Assembly (NCBI GenBank): GCA_030684355.1
Contig: JAUXTN010000175.1
Span: 1-55,208, forward strand
Reading direction: 5' to 3'
Length of the DNA stretch: 55,208 nucleotides
From: Pseudomonadota bacterium
GTDB lineage: Bacteria; Myxococcota_A; UBA796; SXON01
Each line of letters begins with the position of its first letter. The stretch's first letter is position 1. Under the pieces are notes generated by a model. It was given only the letters and a program-made list of their open reading frames with translations. It did no database searches and was not told the DNA's origin. Position numbers and translations under genes: made by a program. Below, in pieces: positions 16,165 through 24,230 of this stretch.

Positions 16165-17283
16165 ATGCGCGACGCGGGTGGCCGGTTGACGTATCGTTTC
16201 CCCTTCTCTCCCTTCCCCACGGGTTGGTACGTCGTCGCGAGCTTGTCCGAGCTGGCGCCCGGCGCCCTGACGGCGCGGCGGTTCATGGGCCAGGAGGTCG
16301 TGGTCTACCGGACCCGTGCCGGGGTGGTCTGCCTCGCGGACGCGTTCTGCCCGCACCTCGGCGCCCACCTCGGCCACGGCGGCACGGTCGAGGGCGAGAC
16401 CCTGCGCTGCCCCTTCCACGACTTCCGCTTCGACACCGGCGGCGTCTGCGTCTCCACGCCCTACGGCCACGCGCCCCCGGGCGCCGCCCGGCTCCGCCAA
16501 TGGACCGTGCGCGAGAAGAACGGCTACGTCCTGGCCTGGTTCGACGCCGCGGGCGGCCCCCCGACCTTCGAGGTGCCCGACATCCCCGTGTCCGATGCGT
16601 GGTCGGCCCCGTGGTCCGAGGTGCGCGTCATCCGGAGCCACCCCCAGGAGACGACCGAGAACAGCGTGGACGTGGGCCACTTCTCGGCGGTCCACAAGTA
16701 CACCGGCTTCGAGACGCGCACCGAGATGGTCACGGCCGGCCCCTATCTCCACGCGCGCTACTCCATGCTGCGAGACGCCGGCTTCTCCGGGCGCGCGGGG
16801 CAGCGGCTCCGCGTCGAGTACGACGTGCACGTGCACGGCCTCGGGTGGTCCTTCGTCGAGGCCCGCGTGCCCGAGCTGGGGCTGGAGAGCCGCTACTTCG
16901 TGCTCCCGACCCCGCTCGACGGCGAGCACGTGGAGATGCGCATCGCGACCACGGTCCGCTCGCCGGAGGAGCCGGGCCGCATCTCGCCGTTCCTGCGGCT
17001 CCTCCCGGTGGCGTGGGTGCGCGCGATCATCGGGGAGCTGACGTGGCGCGCGTTCCGGGGCGATGTCTCGCAGGACCTCGAGATCTGGGAGAACAAGCGC
17101 TACATCCACCCGCCCGCCCTCGCGAAGGGGGACGGCCCGGTGGGCCGCTACCGCCAGTGGGCCCGGCAGTTCTACCCGGAGAACGCCCACGCCGAGGCGC
17201 CCCGCGTGGAGGCCGCCCAGGCAGCGCCCTCCCCGATCGAGGTCGCCCCCGCCGCGGGCGCGGTCGTGGCGCCGGCCCTGTAG
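16165..17283 (+). CDS. Rieske non-heme iron oxygenase (KshA-like)
   Basis: 372 residues from ATG 16165; the frame extends far upstream but that part is a shadow of the minus-strand genes. The Rieske cluster ligands are Cys62 and His64 in CPHLGAHLGHGG and Cys82 and His85 in CPFHDFRFD. The mononuclear iron site is DVGHFSAVH (Asp169, His172, His177), with a later Asp in the FRGDVSQDLEIWENK segment. This is the oxygenase component layout of ketosteroid hydroxylase and related Rieske monooxygenases. No reductase or ferredoxin partner is adjacent on the same strand, although a ferredoxin-containing fusion lies about 1.2 kb away. The substrate is probably hydrophobic or steroid-like, by analogy only. 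The last 112 bp overlap the convergent DUF5995 gene. Confidence 0.9.
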   Translation: MRDAGGRLTYRFPFSPFPTGWYVVASLSELAPGALTARRFMGQEVVVYRTRAGVVCLADAFCPHLGAHLGHGGTVEGETLRCPFHDFRFDTGGVCVSTPYGHAPPGAARLRQWTVREKNGYVLAWFDAAGGPPTFEVPDIPVSDAWSAPWSEVRVIRSHPQETTENSVDVGHFSAVHKYTGFETRTEMVTAGPYLHARYSMLRDAGFSGRAGQRLRVEYDVHVHGLGWSFVEARVPELGLESRYFVLPTPLDGEHVEMRIATTVRSPEEPGRISPFLRLLPVAWVRAIIGELTWRAFRGDVSQDLEIWENKRYIHPPALAKGDGPVGRYRQWARQFYPENAHAEAPRVEAAQAAPSPIEVAPAAGAVVAPAL

Positions 17284-18101
17284 ACCCACGCCGGGTTCGA
17301 CGCCGCCAACGTGCGAGCGAGGCGCCCCGAGCGGCGGTTCATCGCGGCGAGACGCGCCCGCGCATCCGTGGCGTGCAGGAGGTCGAGCATGTCGGCCCAC
17401 ACCTGCGAGCGCCACCCCGCGATCGCGTCGAGCGCGTACGCGGTGAGGGCGCGGTGGACGCGCCGGCTGCGCGTCGCGACCCAGGTGACCGGGCAGCGGT
17501 GCCGGGCGAGCAGGAGCGCGCAGACCTCGGGGGTCGCCGCCCGGAGGATGTCGTTGACGGCGTCGTGGTCGTGGCGGTATCGGGCGAGCATCCGCGGATC
17601 GTGCGCGTGGCCGGCTTCGCGGATGTTGTCGGCGAGGCCCTGCGCGAGGTCGAAGTTGATGTGGGCGTTGATGCCGAGGAGCGCGTCGCGGACGGGCACG
17701 CGGGGCCCGGCCCGCCCGGCCGCGAAGGCCACCCGCCACGCGTCGCTCGGCACCGCCGCGCCGGTCAACGACGGGACGAGCGCGTCGAAGTAGCGCTCGG
17801 CGAAGCGCCCCGCGAGGCGGGCGATCCAGCCGGGCTCCACGAACAGGGTGCCGGCGTCGATGACCTCGGCGACCCGCCGGGTGACGATCCCGTAGACGTC
17901 GGGGAAGACGGCGCGGGCGTCCCCGACCGCGTAGAGCCGCGTCGCGACGGTGTCGAGCGCCACGAGGGCCCCGCCGACATCGACCGGGCGGGGATCGATG
18001 CCCGCCATGAGCAGCGACGTCACCGCGACGTGCGGCGCGTGCGCGGGCGGCGGGGGAGGGGAGCGGCGGAGCGCGGCGGCGAGGGCGGCGGCGGTGGACA
18101 T
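17172..18101 (-). CDS. DUF5995 family protein
   Basis: 309 residues from ATG 18101. The recognisable family block is LGINAHINFDLAQGLADNI near the middle, with conserved His/Asp-rich helices around it (HDPRMLARYRHDHDAVNDIL) and FAERYFDALVP. The fold is predicted to be helical, and the conserved His and Asp residues suggest a metal site, but the function of the family is not established. The open frame continues upstream to 18305, but the segment before the chosen ATG looks non-coding. The C-terminal codons overlap the Rieske gene tail to tail by 112 bp, so one strand constrains the other; the Ala/Ser-rich last 35 residues may be poorly conserved. Confidence 0.75.
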   Translation of the reverse strand: MSTAAALAAALRRSPPPPPAHAPHVAVTSLLMAGIDPRPVDVGGALVALDTVATRLYAVGDARAVFPDVYGIVTRRVAEVIDAGTLFVEPGWIARLAGRFAERYFDALVPSLTGAAVPSDAWRVAFAAGRAGPRVPVRDALLGINAHINFDLAQGLADNIREAGHAHDPRMLARYRHDHDAVNDILRAATPEVCALLLARHRCPVTWVATRSRRVHRALTAYALDAIAGWRSQVWADMLDLLHATDARARLAAMNRRSGRLARTLAASNPAWVYRAGATTAPAAGATSIGEGAAWAASTRGASAWAFSG

Positions 18102-18489
18102 GGGCCCGGTCCTTCGGAGGTGCTCGTTTGGAGAGCAACCGCCGTGCCGGGCACGCGCGCGTCGGAGGAACATGCGAGGAGTGTAGGTACCAACTGCGCA
18201 GGCGGCGAACCGGGTGCCGCCTCGGGCGCCCGGCAGCGTAGCGGCCGAGCGCGCGCGCGCATCGTCGAGATGGGCGCGCGCGGCGTTCGCGCCACCGTTC
18301 GTCACCGCGTGCGCGAGGGGGCCGGAAGGCGGCCCGCGGCAGCGGGCCGGTCCGCCCGGGGGCGCCGCGCCCCCGGGCGACGGAGCCCGAAGGGCGAACC
18401 CTGTAGGACACCGACCCGGAGCGGAGCGGAGGGGCGCGCCCCGAGCTTGCTAACCGGTCTTGCCGGCGGGTTACCGCTATCCGGCCTGG
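18102..18489. other. Intergenic region with two strong hairpins
   Basis: No gene is seen here. Two adjacent perfect inverted repeats stand out: GGCCCGC/GCGGGCC (18331-18337 and 18342-18348, 4-nt loop) and CGCCCGGGGGCG with its complement (18353-18364 and 18368-18379, 3-nt loop). Neither is followed by a T-run. The stretch lies between two minus-strand genes, downstream of the ferredoxin-MBL gene start direction and upstream of the DUF5995 start, so it could act as an attenuating or insulating structure. Confidence 0.5.
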
Positions 18490-19365
18490 CTACGCCGCGG
18501 ATCGCATCCGCGCGATCAGCGCGGCCAGCACGACGTCCTTGGTCTCCGCCCCGCCGTGCCAGGGGGCGCCGTGGCCGGGCAACACGTGGCCGAAGCGGTA
18601 GCCGAGGAGCCGCTCCATCGAGCGGATCTGCGTGGGCCAGTCGTACCAGCAGACGTGGCGCCCGGCCGCGAGGGCGGGGCTGCCCGGGGCGGCGGCCCAG
18701 AGGTGGTCCCCGGAGAACAGGATGTCGTCGCGGTAGAGGAGCCCCATGCTGCCGCGCGTGTGGCCGGGGAGGGGGACGATGGTGAGGTCCGGTGCGAGCG
18801 CGACGGGGGCGTCGCCCGCGATGATGCGCTCCACGTCGGCGGTCGCGGCGGTGCGGTCCGCGACGTGGAGGATGCGCTCGGCGCCGAAGTGCCGGGCCCA
18901 GATGGTGTGGTCGGCGACATCGTCGCGGTGGGTCAGGAACATGAAGCGGACGCCGCCCAGGGCCTCGACGCGGCGCAACAGCGGGCCGGCGGCGCGGGGC
19001 GAGTCGACGAGCACGTTGCCCTCGGGGCGCCGGACGAGCCAGGCGGAGGCGCCGTAGCTGTCGGGAGAGGCGAAGCCGCAGTAGTCGACGCCGGGGAGGA
19101 CCTCCTCGGGGAAGGCCGCCACGGCGGCGCGGAGATCCGCCCGCGACACGCTGCCGATGGAGCTCGTCGGGCATGCGACCATCGCCATGCGCGCGCGCAG
19201 GAGCGTCCCGTCGTCCCCCGGCTGCGCGTAGACGTAGGAGTGGTCGGAGCCCTCGGCGAACACGGCCGGCGCGACGTGCCGGCAGGTGCCACAGTCGATG
19301 CACGTGCGGTCGACGTAGAGGTCACCGGGGACGTTGTCGGGGAGCCGCGCCTCGAGTCGGGCCAT
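18490..19365 (-). CDS. Ferredoxin-metallo-beta-lactamase fold fusion protein
   Basis: 291 residues. Residues 1-70 form a small ferredoxin: Cys22, Cys25 and Cys28 in CIDCGTC and Cys65 in ACPTSSIG, a one-cluster pattern. Residues 85-290 are a metallo-beta-lactamase fold with THRDDVADH (145-153), PGHTRGSMG (200-208), FSGDH (218-221) and LPGHG near 265. The first metal motif departs from the usual HxHxDH by having Asp148 instead of the second His and two extra residues. Such fusions occur in phototrophs and other bacteria, but a defined reaction is not settled; redox-linked thiol or persulfide hydrolysis is conceivable. It is divergent from the TPR gene across a palindrome-containing 71-bp spacer. 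Confidence 0.85.
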   Translation of the reverse strand: MARLEARLPDNVPGDLYVDRTCIDCGTCRHVAPAVFAEGSDHSYVYAQPGDDGTLLRARMAMVACPTSSIGSVSRADLRAAVAAFPEEVLPGVDYCGFASPDSYGASAWLVRRPEGNVLVDSPRAAGPLLRRVEALGGVRFMFLTHRDDVADHTIWARHFGAERILHVADRTAATADVERIIAGDAPVALAPDLTIVPLPGHTRGSMGLLYRDDILFSGDHLWAAAPGSPALAAGRHVCWYDWPTQIRSMERLLGYRFGHVLPGHGAPWHGGAETKDVVLAALIARMRSAA

Positions 19366-19381
19366 GGGACGAACATAGCCA

Positions 19382-19398
19382 CGCGGATCGGATCCGCG
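19382..19398. promoter_or_regulatory. 17-bp palindrome between divergent genes
   Basis: CGCGGATC and GATCCGCG flank a single central G, a perfect palindrome in the 71-bp space between the ferredoxin-MBL gene (minus) and the TPR gene (plus). The position suits an operator for a dimeric regulator acting on both. No regulator gene is adjacent. Confidence 0.45.
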
Positions 19399-19436
19399 GG
19401 TCGACGGTCTCGCGCCGGGGACGGTTAGGGCGGCGT

Positions 19437-21221
19437 ATGAGCCTCCTGACGTTCTTCCTGTGGATCGGGGTCAGCTACGCCAAGCCGCCCGTCGCGAGCT
19501 GGGAGCCGCCGCCGGAGCTCGTCGAGGACTACAACCGGGCCGTGGCGACGATGAACGAGGGCAACCCCGCGAAGGCGGAGGAGATCGCCCGCAAGGTGGT
19601 CGCGAAGGCGCCGGACTGCGGCATGGCGCTCCTCCTGCTCGCGCAGGTGCGGAACCGGCAGAACCACCCGGCGGACGCCGTCGAGGTCGTCCGCCACGCG
19701 GCCGCGCTCTTCCCCGAGCAGTCGTTCACGCACGCCGTGCTCGCCGAAGCCGCGTTCGGCGCCCAGCAGTTCGACCTCGCCTCGGAGGCCAGCGCGCGGG
19801 CGCTCGCCCTCGCGCCGGCGGACGTGTCGATCGTCTCGATGGCGATCCTCACGAGCCTGCGCCTCGGCGATGTGAAGGAGGCGCGCGCGCGCCTCGCCCG
19901 GGTGACCCTCTCCGAGCCCAGCGTGGCCTGCCTCGAGGTCGGCATCCTGCTCGAGGAGAAGGACATCGCCGCCGCCCGCGCCCGCTTCGCGACGTGCGAC
20001 GCCTCGGCCGATCCCAACCTCCTCGGCAACGCGAAGTCCCAGATGGCGGCGCACACCAACGACGTCGACGCGATGTTCGAGCGCGCGTCCGAGATGGGCG
20101 TGTCCGGGGCCGAGCTCGTCGAGCGTGGCCTCAACCTCTTCGTGGCGAACCGGTGCGAGGAGGCCGTGCCCGTGCTCGACGCGGCGATGGTCGCCGTGCC
20201 GAAGGACGTGGGCGTGCGGGTGAACCGCGCGCAATGCCTCGTGAAGCTCGGCCGGCTGGAGGAGGCGGAGGCCGCGCTCGCCGAGGTGCTGGCGAGCGAC
20301 ACGTGGGTGGACCTCCACATGAGCGGCGCCATGACGGGCATCACGTCGAAGAGCCAGGAGGAGCTGCTCCGCGCCGTGCAGCGGCAGGCGGCGGTCCTCC
20401 TCATCGAGGTGCAGGTGAAGCGTTCGCGGACGAAGGAGGCGGCGACCTCCCTCGCGAAGGCCCGGGAGCGGTACGGCGAGGTGGTCGAGATCGTGATCGC
20501 GGAGGCCGACCTGCGCACCGCCGAGGGGCGGGCCCCCGAGGGGTGGACCCTCCTCCGCGCCGCCATGACGCGCTTCCCGGAGGAGCCGCTCCTCGCCAAG
20601 CGGCTCGCCCACGCCGCCGTGGACGACCCCGGGGCGCTCGACGCGGCGATCGTCGCGTACGTGCGCGCGAACGGAACGGTGATCGACAGGTACAACCTTG
20701 GCGTCGCGGGCGGCAACGGCCAGGACTGGGCGCTCTGCACCGACGAGCTCGCTTGGGTCGCGACGGCGGAGCCCACGCGCCGGGCGGCCGCCGAGGGGGC
20801 CTACTCGTGCGCGGTGAGCGGCGGCGAGGTCGACCGAGCCTTCGTGCTGCTCGGCCCGCTCGGCAACACCCCCCCGGGCTCCGGCGTGCACAACCACGCG
20901 CTGGCGCTCCAGAAGCTCGACCGCCACGCGGACGCCCTCTCCCTCCTGAAGCTCTACCCGGCCACCGATCCGGCGCTCGAGGTGGGCCTGCGCGACCTGA
21001 CCATCCGGAGCCACCTCGCGCTCGGCCAGCTCGGCGAGGTGGTCCCGCTCGTGCTGAAGCCCGGGCTCGAGCCCCGCTTCGTCACGTGGGTGGGGCAGGA
21101 GCTCCTCAACGCCGGCCGCAAGAACGACGCCGCGCGGGTCCTCGGGGGCACGTGCGCGAAGCTCACCGGCGACGACGCGACGTGGTGCACGGAGATGCTC
21201 GCCGAGGCGGGGCGGCCCTGA
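19437..21221 (+). CDS. Secreted TPR-repeat protein
   Basis: 594 residues from ATG 19437. The N-terminus MSLLTFFLWIGVSYA is a short signal peptide, probably cleaved after SYA, so the protein is periplasmic or outer-membrane associated. The rest is a series of helix-turn-helix repeats of TPR type (for example YNRAVATMNEGNPAKAEEIA, then QFDLASEASARALALAPAD), extending over about residues 30-590. A conserved set of cysteines (ACLE, FATCDA, RCEE, AQCL, LCTDE) may form disulfides. No catalytic motif is visible; a scaffold or adaptor role is likely. A TAGGGC hexamer lies five bases before the ATG and no Shine-Dalgarno sequence is visible, suggesting a leaderless message. Confidence 0.8.
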   Translation: MSLLTFFLWIGVSYAKPPVASWEPPPELVEDYNRAVATMNEGNPAKAEEIARKVVAKAPDCGMALLLLAQVRNRQNHPADAVEVVRHAAALFPEQSFTHAVLAEAAFGAQQFDLASEASARALALAPADVSIVSMAILTSLRLGDVKEARARLARVTLSEPSVACLEVGILLEEKDIAAARARFATCDASADPNLLGNAKSQMAAHTNDVDAMFERASEMGVSGAELVERGLNLFVANRCEEAVPVLDAAMVAVPKDVGVRVNRAQCLVKLGRLEEAEAALAEVLASDTWVDLHMSGAMTGITSKSQEELLRAVQRQAAVLLIEVQVKRSRTKEAATSLAKARERYGEVVEIVIAEADLRTAEGRAPEGWTLLRAAMTRFPEEPLLAKRLAHAAVDDPGALDAAIVAYVRANGTVIDRYNLGVAGGNGQDWALCTDELAWVATAEPTRRAAAEGAYSCAVSGGEVDRAFVLLGPLGNTPPGSGVHNHALALQKLDRHADALSLLKLYPATDPALEVGLRDLTIRSHLALGQLGEVVPLVLKPGLEPRFVTWVGQELLNAGRKNDAARVLGGTCAKLTGDDATWCTEMLAEAGRP

Positions 21222-21252
21222 GCCCTTGAGCGCCTGACGGGCGCCGGGAGGC

Positions 21253-23235
21253 CTACTCGACGCCCACGAAGCGCCACGCCATGCCATCCGCGGGCGTCCA
21301 CCGGAGCTTCCGTTCGCCGAACACGCTCCCGACGGTGAGCACGAGGTCACCCAGGGAGGCGTCCGCGGCCTCGAAGTTGGCGAGGCCGCGGAAGTCGAGC
21401 ACGATCTCGTCGCCCTCGATGACGTTCTTCGTCGCGGTGATGGTCCTGCCGGCGTACTCGAGGGTGAAGACCGGCGCGAGGATCGAGAGCCCGCGCGGTA
21501 GCCGGAGGACCACGCCGTCCTCGCCGAGGCGGGTCACCGCGGCGACGGTGGCGACGCGCCCGGCGTCGCGCGCGAGGGTGTCCATCTTCGTGGACATCGC
21601 GGGGGGCGGGCGGCGCGGGGCGTCGCGGAAGGCCTTCGCCTCCGCCATCTTGAAGGCGTCGGTGTCGACCCACACCACGGCGTCGTCCGAGAGGAGCACC
21701 GCGCGGTGCTGCACGACGTCCGCGCGGGTCTTCGGCTTGCCGAGCCACTCGGTGTCGATGTCGAGGCGGCCGAAGTCCGTCGCCTCGCGGGGGAGCACGG
21801 CGGGCAGCGTTCGCTCGGCGGCCACCGCGCTGTATTGGCCCGGCAGCATGTCCGTGTACTGGATCGCGAGGACGAGCGTGGCGTTGCGCAGCGTGCGCTC
21901 GCTGCGGTTGTCGACGGCGAGGGTGATGCCGCCGCCGATGAGCTCGGGCTCCACGACGAGATCGAGCCAGGCGTCCTCGGGGAAGATGGCCCGGTAGTCC
22001 TCGCCGAGCAATTCCAGGCAGAACTGGATGTCGGAGAGCAGGAAGTCCCACTGGGCCTGCGCCCGGCGCCGCCCGAAGTGCTCCAGCACGTGCTGCTTGC
22101 CGGCGTCGAACTTGCCGGCGTCGAAGAGCCCCTTCGCGAGCTGGAGGTCCGGGCTGTAGAAGCCGGCGCCCACCATCGTCGAGCGGTAGCTCTCCAGGAT
22201 CCAGCTCCCCTCGCGCGACTGGTCGAGGAACGCGCGCTGCTTGTAGGGATCGAGCATGTCGGAGAGCCGCGCGGCCTGCTTCGGGTACATCGCGGCGGAC
22301 TGCTGGAACGCCAGCGTCGCGGCGGGCTCGTCGCCCCGCTTACGGGCGAGGACCCCCTGGAGGAGAAGGGCGGGGGCGCTCTCGTCGGGGTGGCGCTCCA
22401 GGAGCTCGGAGAGGAGGGCCTCGGCGCGCGGCAGATCCTCGGCGGTGCCCCCCTCCAGGATCGCCTGCACGGCGAGGAGGTGGGCCTCCTGCTCGCCGGG
22501 GGACAGGGCGATGGCGGCCTCGGCGGCGGCCCGGGCGGCGGGCCAGTCCCGGTTGCGGGCGGCGAGGCGGGCGCGGTCCCGCAGGAGACAGAGCTTGTCC
22601 CAGGCCTCGAGGTGGGGGCGCAGGGTGGTCGCGTAGGTGGCGACGGCCTCGTAGAGCGCGGCCTCCTCGCCCCGGAGCGCGTTCGCGACGCGCGAATGCT
22701 CGGCCTTCTCCTCGCGGAGCTGGTCGAGGAGCTTCTGGGCCTGCACCTTGTCGACCGCCACGGAGGTCGGCGCGAGCCCGCCCTGGAGCTGCACGAGCGA
22801 CATCGTCTTGAGCAGGTACTCGGCGGAGACGGCGAAGAGCTCGTCCTTCTCGTCGGCCTGGGTCTGCAGCGCGTAGAGGCGGAACAGGACGTCGAGGATC
22901 CGCTGGCGGGCGGCGAGCACGTCGGGCGCGACGCCGCGGTAGTCCTGGGCGGCGGCGGCGGCGAGGTACTCGCGCATCGAGTGGTGGTCAGCGAGCGCGC
23001 GGTCGATCTCGTGCACGACGCGGATGGTCGTGTCGATGTCGGGGGTCGACCGGGCGGCGGCCTCCATCCTGGCCTTGACCGGGTCGACCTCGGCGTGGGC
23101 GTTGGCCGCGGCATCGGCGAGGGCGGCGGCCTCCCGCCGGCCATCCCAGACCCACGCGCCCACCCCGGCGGCCAGGAGCACCACCGGGAGGAGGCCGATG
23201 AACAGGCGGTCGTAGCGGAAGCGGGGCGTCGTCAC
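21253..23235 (-). CDS. Membrane-anchored protein with helical repeats, function unknown
   Basis: 660 residues from GTG 23235. One transmembrane segment lies at about residues 10-29 (LFIGLLPVVLLAAGVGAWVW), then a long helical region with TPR-like repeats up to about 430, including ARNRDWPAARAAAEAAIALS. The C-terminal third (about 430-660) is beta-rich, with EPELIGGGITLAVDNRSERT and FTLEYAGRTITATKN, perhaps an Ig-like or transglutaminase-associated domain. I do not recognise a named family. TATTGT lies six bases before the GTG with no Shine-Dalgarno sequence, consistent with a leaderless transcript. It converges on the TPR gene with a gap of about 30 bp, and follows the protease gene on the other side. 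Confidence 0.75.
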   Translation of the reverse strand: MTTPRFRYDRLFIGLLPVVLLAAGVGAWVWDGRREAAALADAAANAHAEVDPVKARMEAAARSTPDIDTTIRVVHEIDRALADHHSMREYLAAAAAQDYRGVAPDVLAARQRILDVLFRLYALQTQADEKDELFAVSAEYLLKTMSLVQLQGGLAPTSVAVDKVQAQKLLDQLREEKAEHSRVANALRGEEAALYEAVATYATTLRPHLEAWDKLCLLRDRARLAARNRDWPAARAAAEAAIALSPGEQEAHLLAVQAILEGGTAEDLPRAEALLSELLERHPDESAPALLLQGVLARKRGDEPAATLAFQQSAAMYPKQAARLSDMLDPYKQRAFLDQSREGSWILESYRSTMVGAGFYSPDLQLAKGLFDAGKFDAGKQHVLEHFGRRRAQAQWDFLLSDIQFCLELLGEDYRAIFPEDAWLDLVVEPELIGGGITLAVDNRSERTLRNATLVLAIQYTDMLPGQYSAVAAERTLPAVLPREATDFGRLDIDTEWLGKPKTRADVVQHRAVLLSDDAVVWVDTDAFKMAEAKAFRDAPRRPPPAMSTKMDTLARDAGRVATVAAVTRLGEDGVVLRLPRGLSILAPVFTLEYAGRTITATKNVIEGDEIVLDFRGLANFEAADASLGDLVLTVGSVFGERKLRWTPADGMAWRFVGVE

Positions 23236-23253
23236 CCCACGACAATAATCCGC

Positions 23254-24087
23254 TTAGAGGCCGGTGCGCGTGTTGATCCACGACGCGTAGGCGTCGACCC
23301 GCGTGCTCACGCCGTAGACGTTGCAGTCGGCGTCCCCGTAAGAGGTGATGCCGGCGACGTAGGTGGTGGTGCCGCGGGTGATGAACGCGGGGCCGCCGGA
23401 GTCCCCGTTGCAGGGGCCCGTCGCGCCGGAGGCGTCCCCCGTCTGGACGTAGGAGATCTGGGTCGCGGCGTCGCCGGCGGAGCCGCAGCCGGAGACGGAG
23501 CAGCCGAAGCCGCCGAGCGGGACGTCGACCTGGAGCTTCTCGCCGTACGCGCGGGTCTCGTCGTAGCCGAAGCCGGCGTGGTTCAGCATGGCGCCGATGT
23601 CGGCGCTGCTGAGCGCCTCGGCGGTCGGCAGGTACGCGATCGGCGACACCTCGGTGATGGGCGTCGAGAGGTGGAGCAGCGCGATGTCGTTGCGGAGCGA
23701 GGTCGAGCTGTAGGACGCGTGCACGTAGACGGCGTCGACATAGTAGAGGTGCGAGAGGAGGTCGACCGAGGGGTCGTTCCCGACGTAGATGCCGAAGGTG
23801 CTGGCGGACTTCGCGCGGCTGCGGCTGCTCACGGAGCAGTGGGCCGCGGTGAGGACCCACTCGTCCCCGATGAGCGTGCCCGAGCAGAACGGCTGCGTGT
23901 AGATGCCGCGCTTCGTGCGCTCGTGGATGCCGACGACGGCCTCGTGGTAGGCCGCGTCGGGCACGTCGCCGCCGTAGATCTTCGGGTCGGCGGCGCCGCT
24001 GGGGCCGGCGCCGGGGAGGAGCTCTTCCTGGGGAGCGCAGCCGGCGAGCGCGGCGAGGGCGAGAGACGACACGAAGAGACGGGACAT
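23254..24087 (-). CDS. Trypsin-like (S1 family) serine protease lipoprotein
   Basis: 277 residues. The signal sequence ends in the lipobox LAGC with Cys17, so the enzyme is probably attached to a membrane facing the periplasm or the outside. The catalytic triad is His83 (LTAAHC), Asp134 (NDIALL) and Ser230 (GDSGGP). KIYGGD near residue 36-41 takes the place of the IVGG activation site. Paired cysteines around 68/84, 196/201 and 226 match trypsin-like disulfides. A good ribosome binding site, GGAGG, is five bases before the ATG. Such proteases are common in predatory bacteria. The specificity pocket cannot be assigned with confidence. Confidence 0.92.
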   Translation of the reverse strand: MSRLFVSSLALAALAGCAPQEELLPGAGPSGAADPKIYGGDVPDAAYHEAVVGIHERTKRGIYTQPFCSGTLIGDEWVLTAAHCSVSSRSRAKSASTFGIYVGNDPSVDLLSHLYYVDAVYVHASYSSTSLRNDIALLHLSTPITEVSPIAYLPTAEALSSADIGAMLNHAGFGYDETRAYGEKLQVDVPLGGFGCSVSGCGSAGDAATQISYVQTGDASGATGPCNGDSGGPAFITRGTTTYVAGITSYGDADCNVYGVSTRVDAYASWINTRTGL

Positions 24088-24230
24088 GGGACCTCCGAGG
24101 CGCCGCCTCTACCACAGACCCGGTCCCTTGTCGCGGCTCAGCCCCAACAACCTTCGCCGCCCACTTCCGCCGAGCGCACGCCGCTTAGTGCAGTGCCAGC
24201 CGGTAGAGGGGCCGTCGGAGCCGATGGGGG

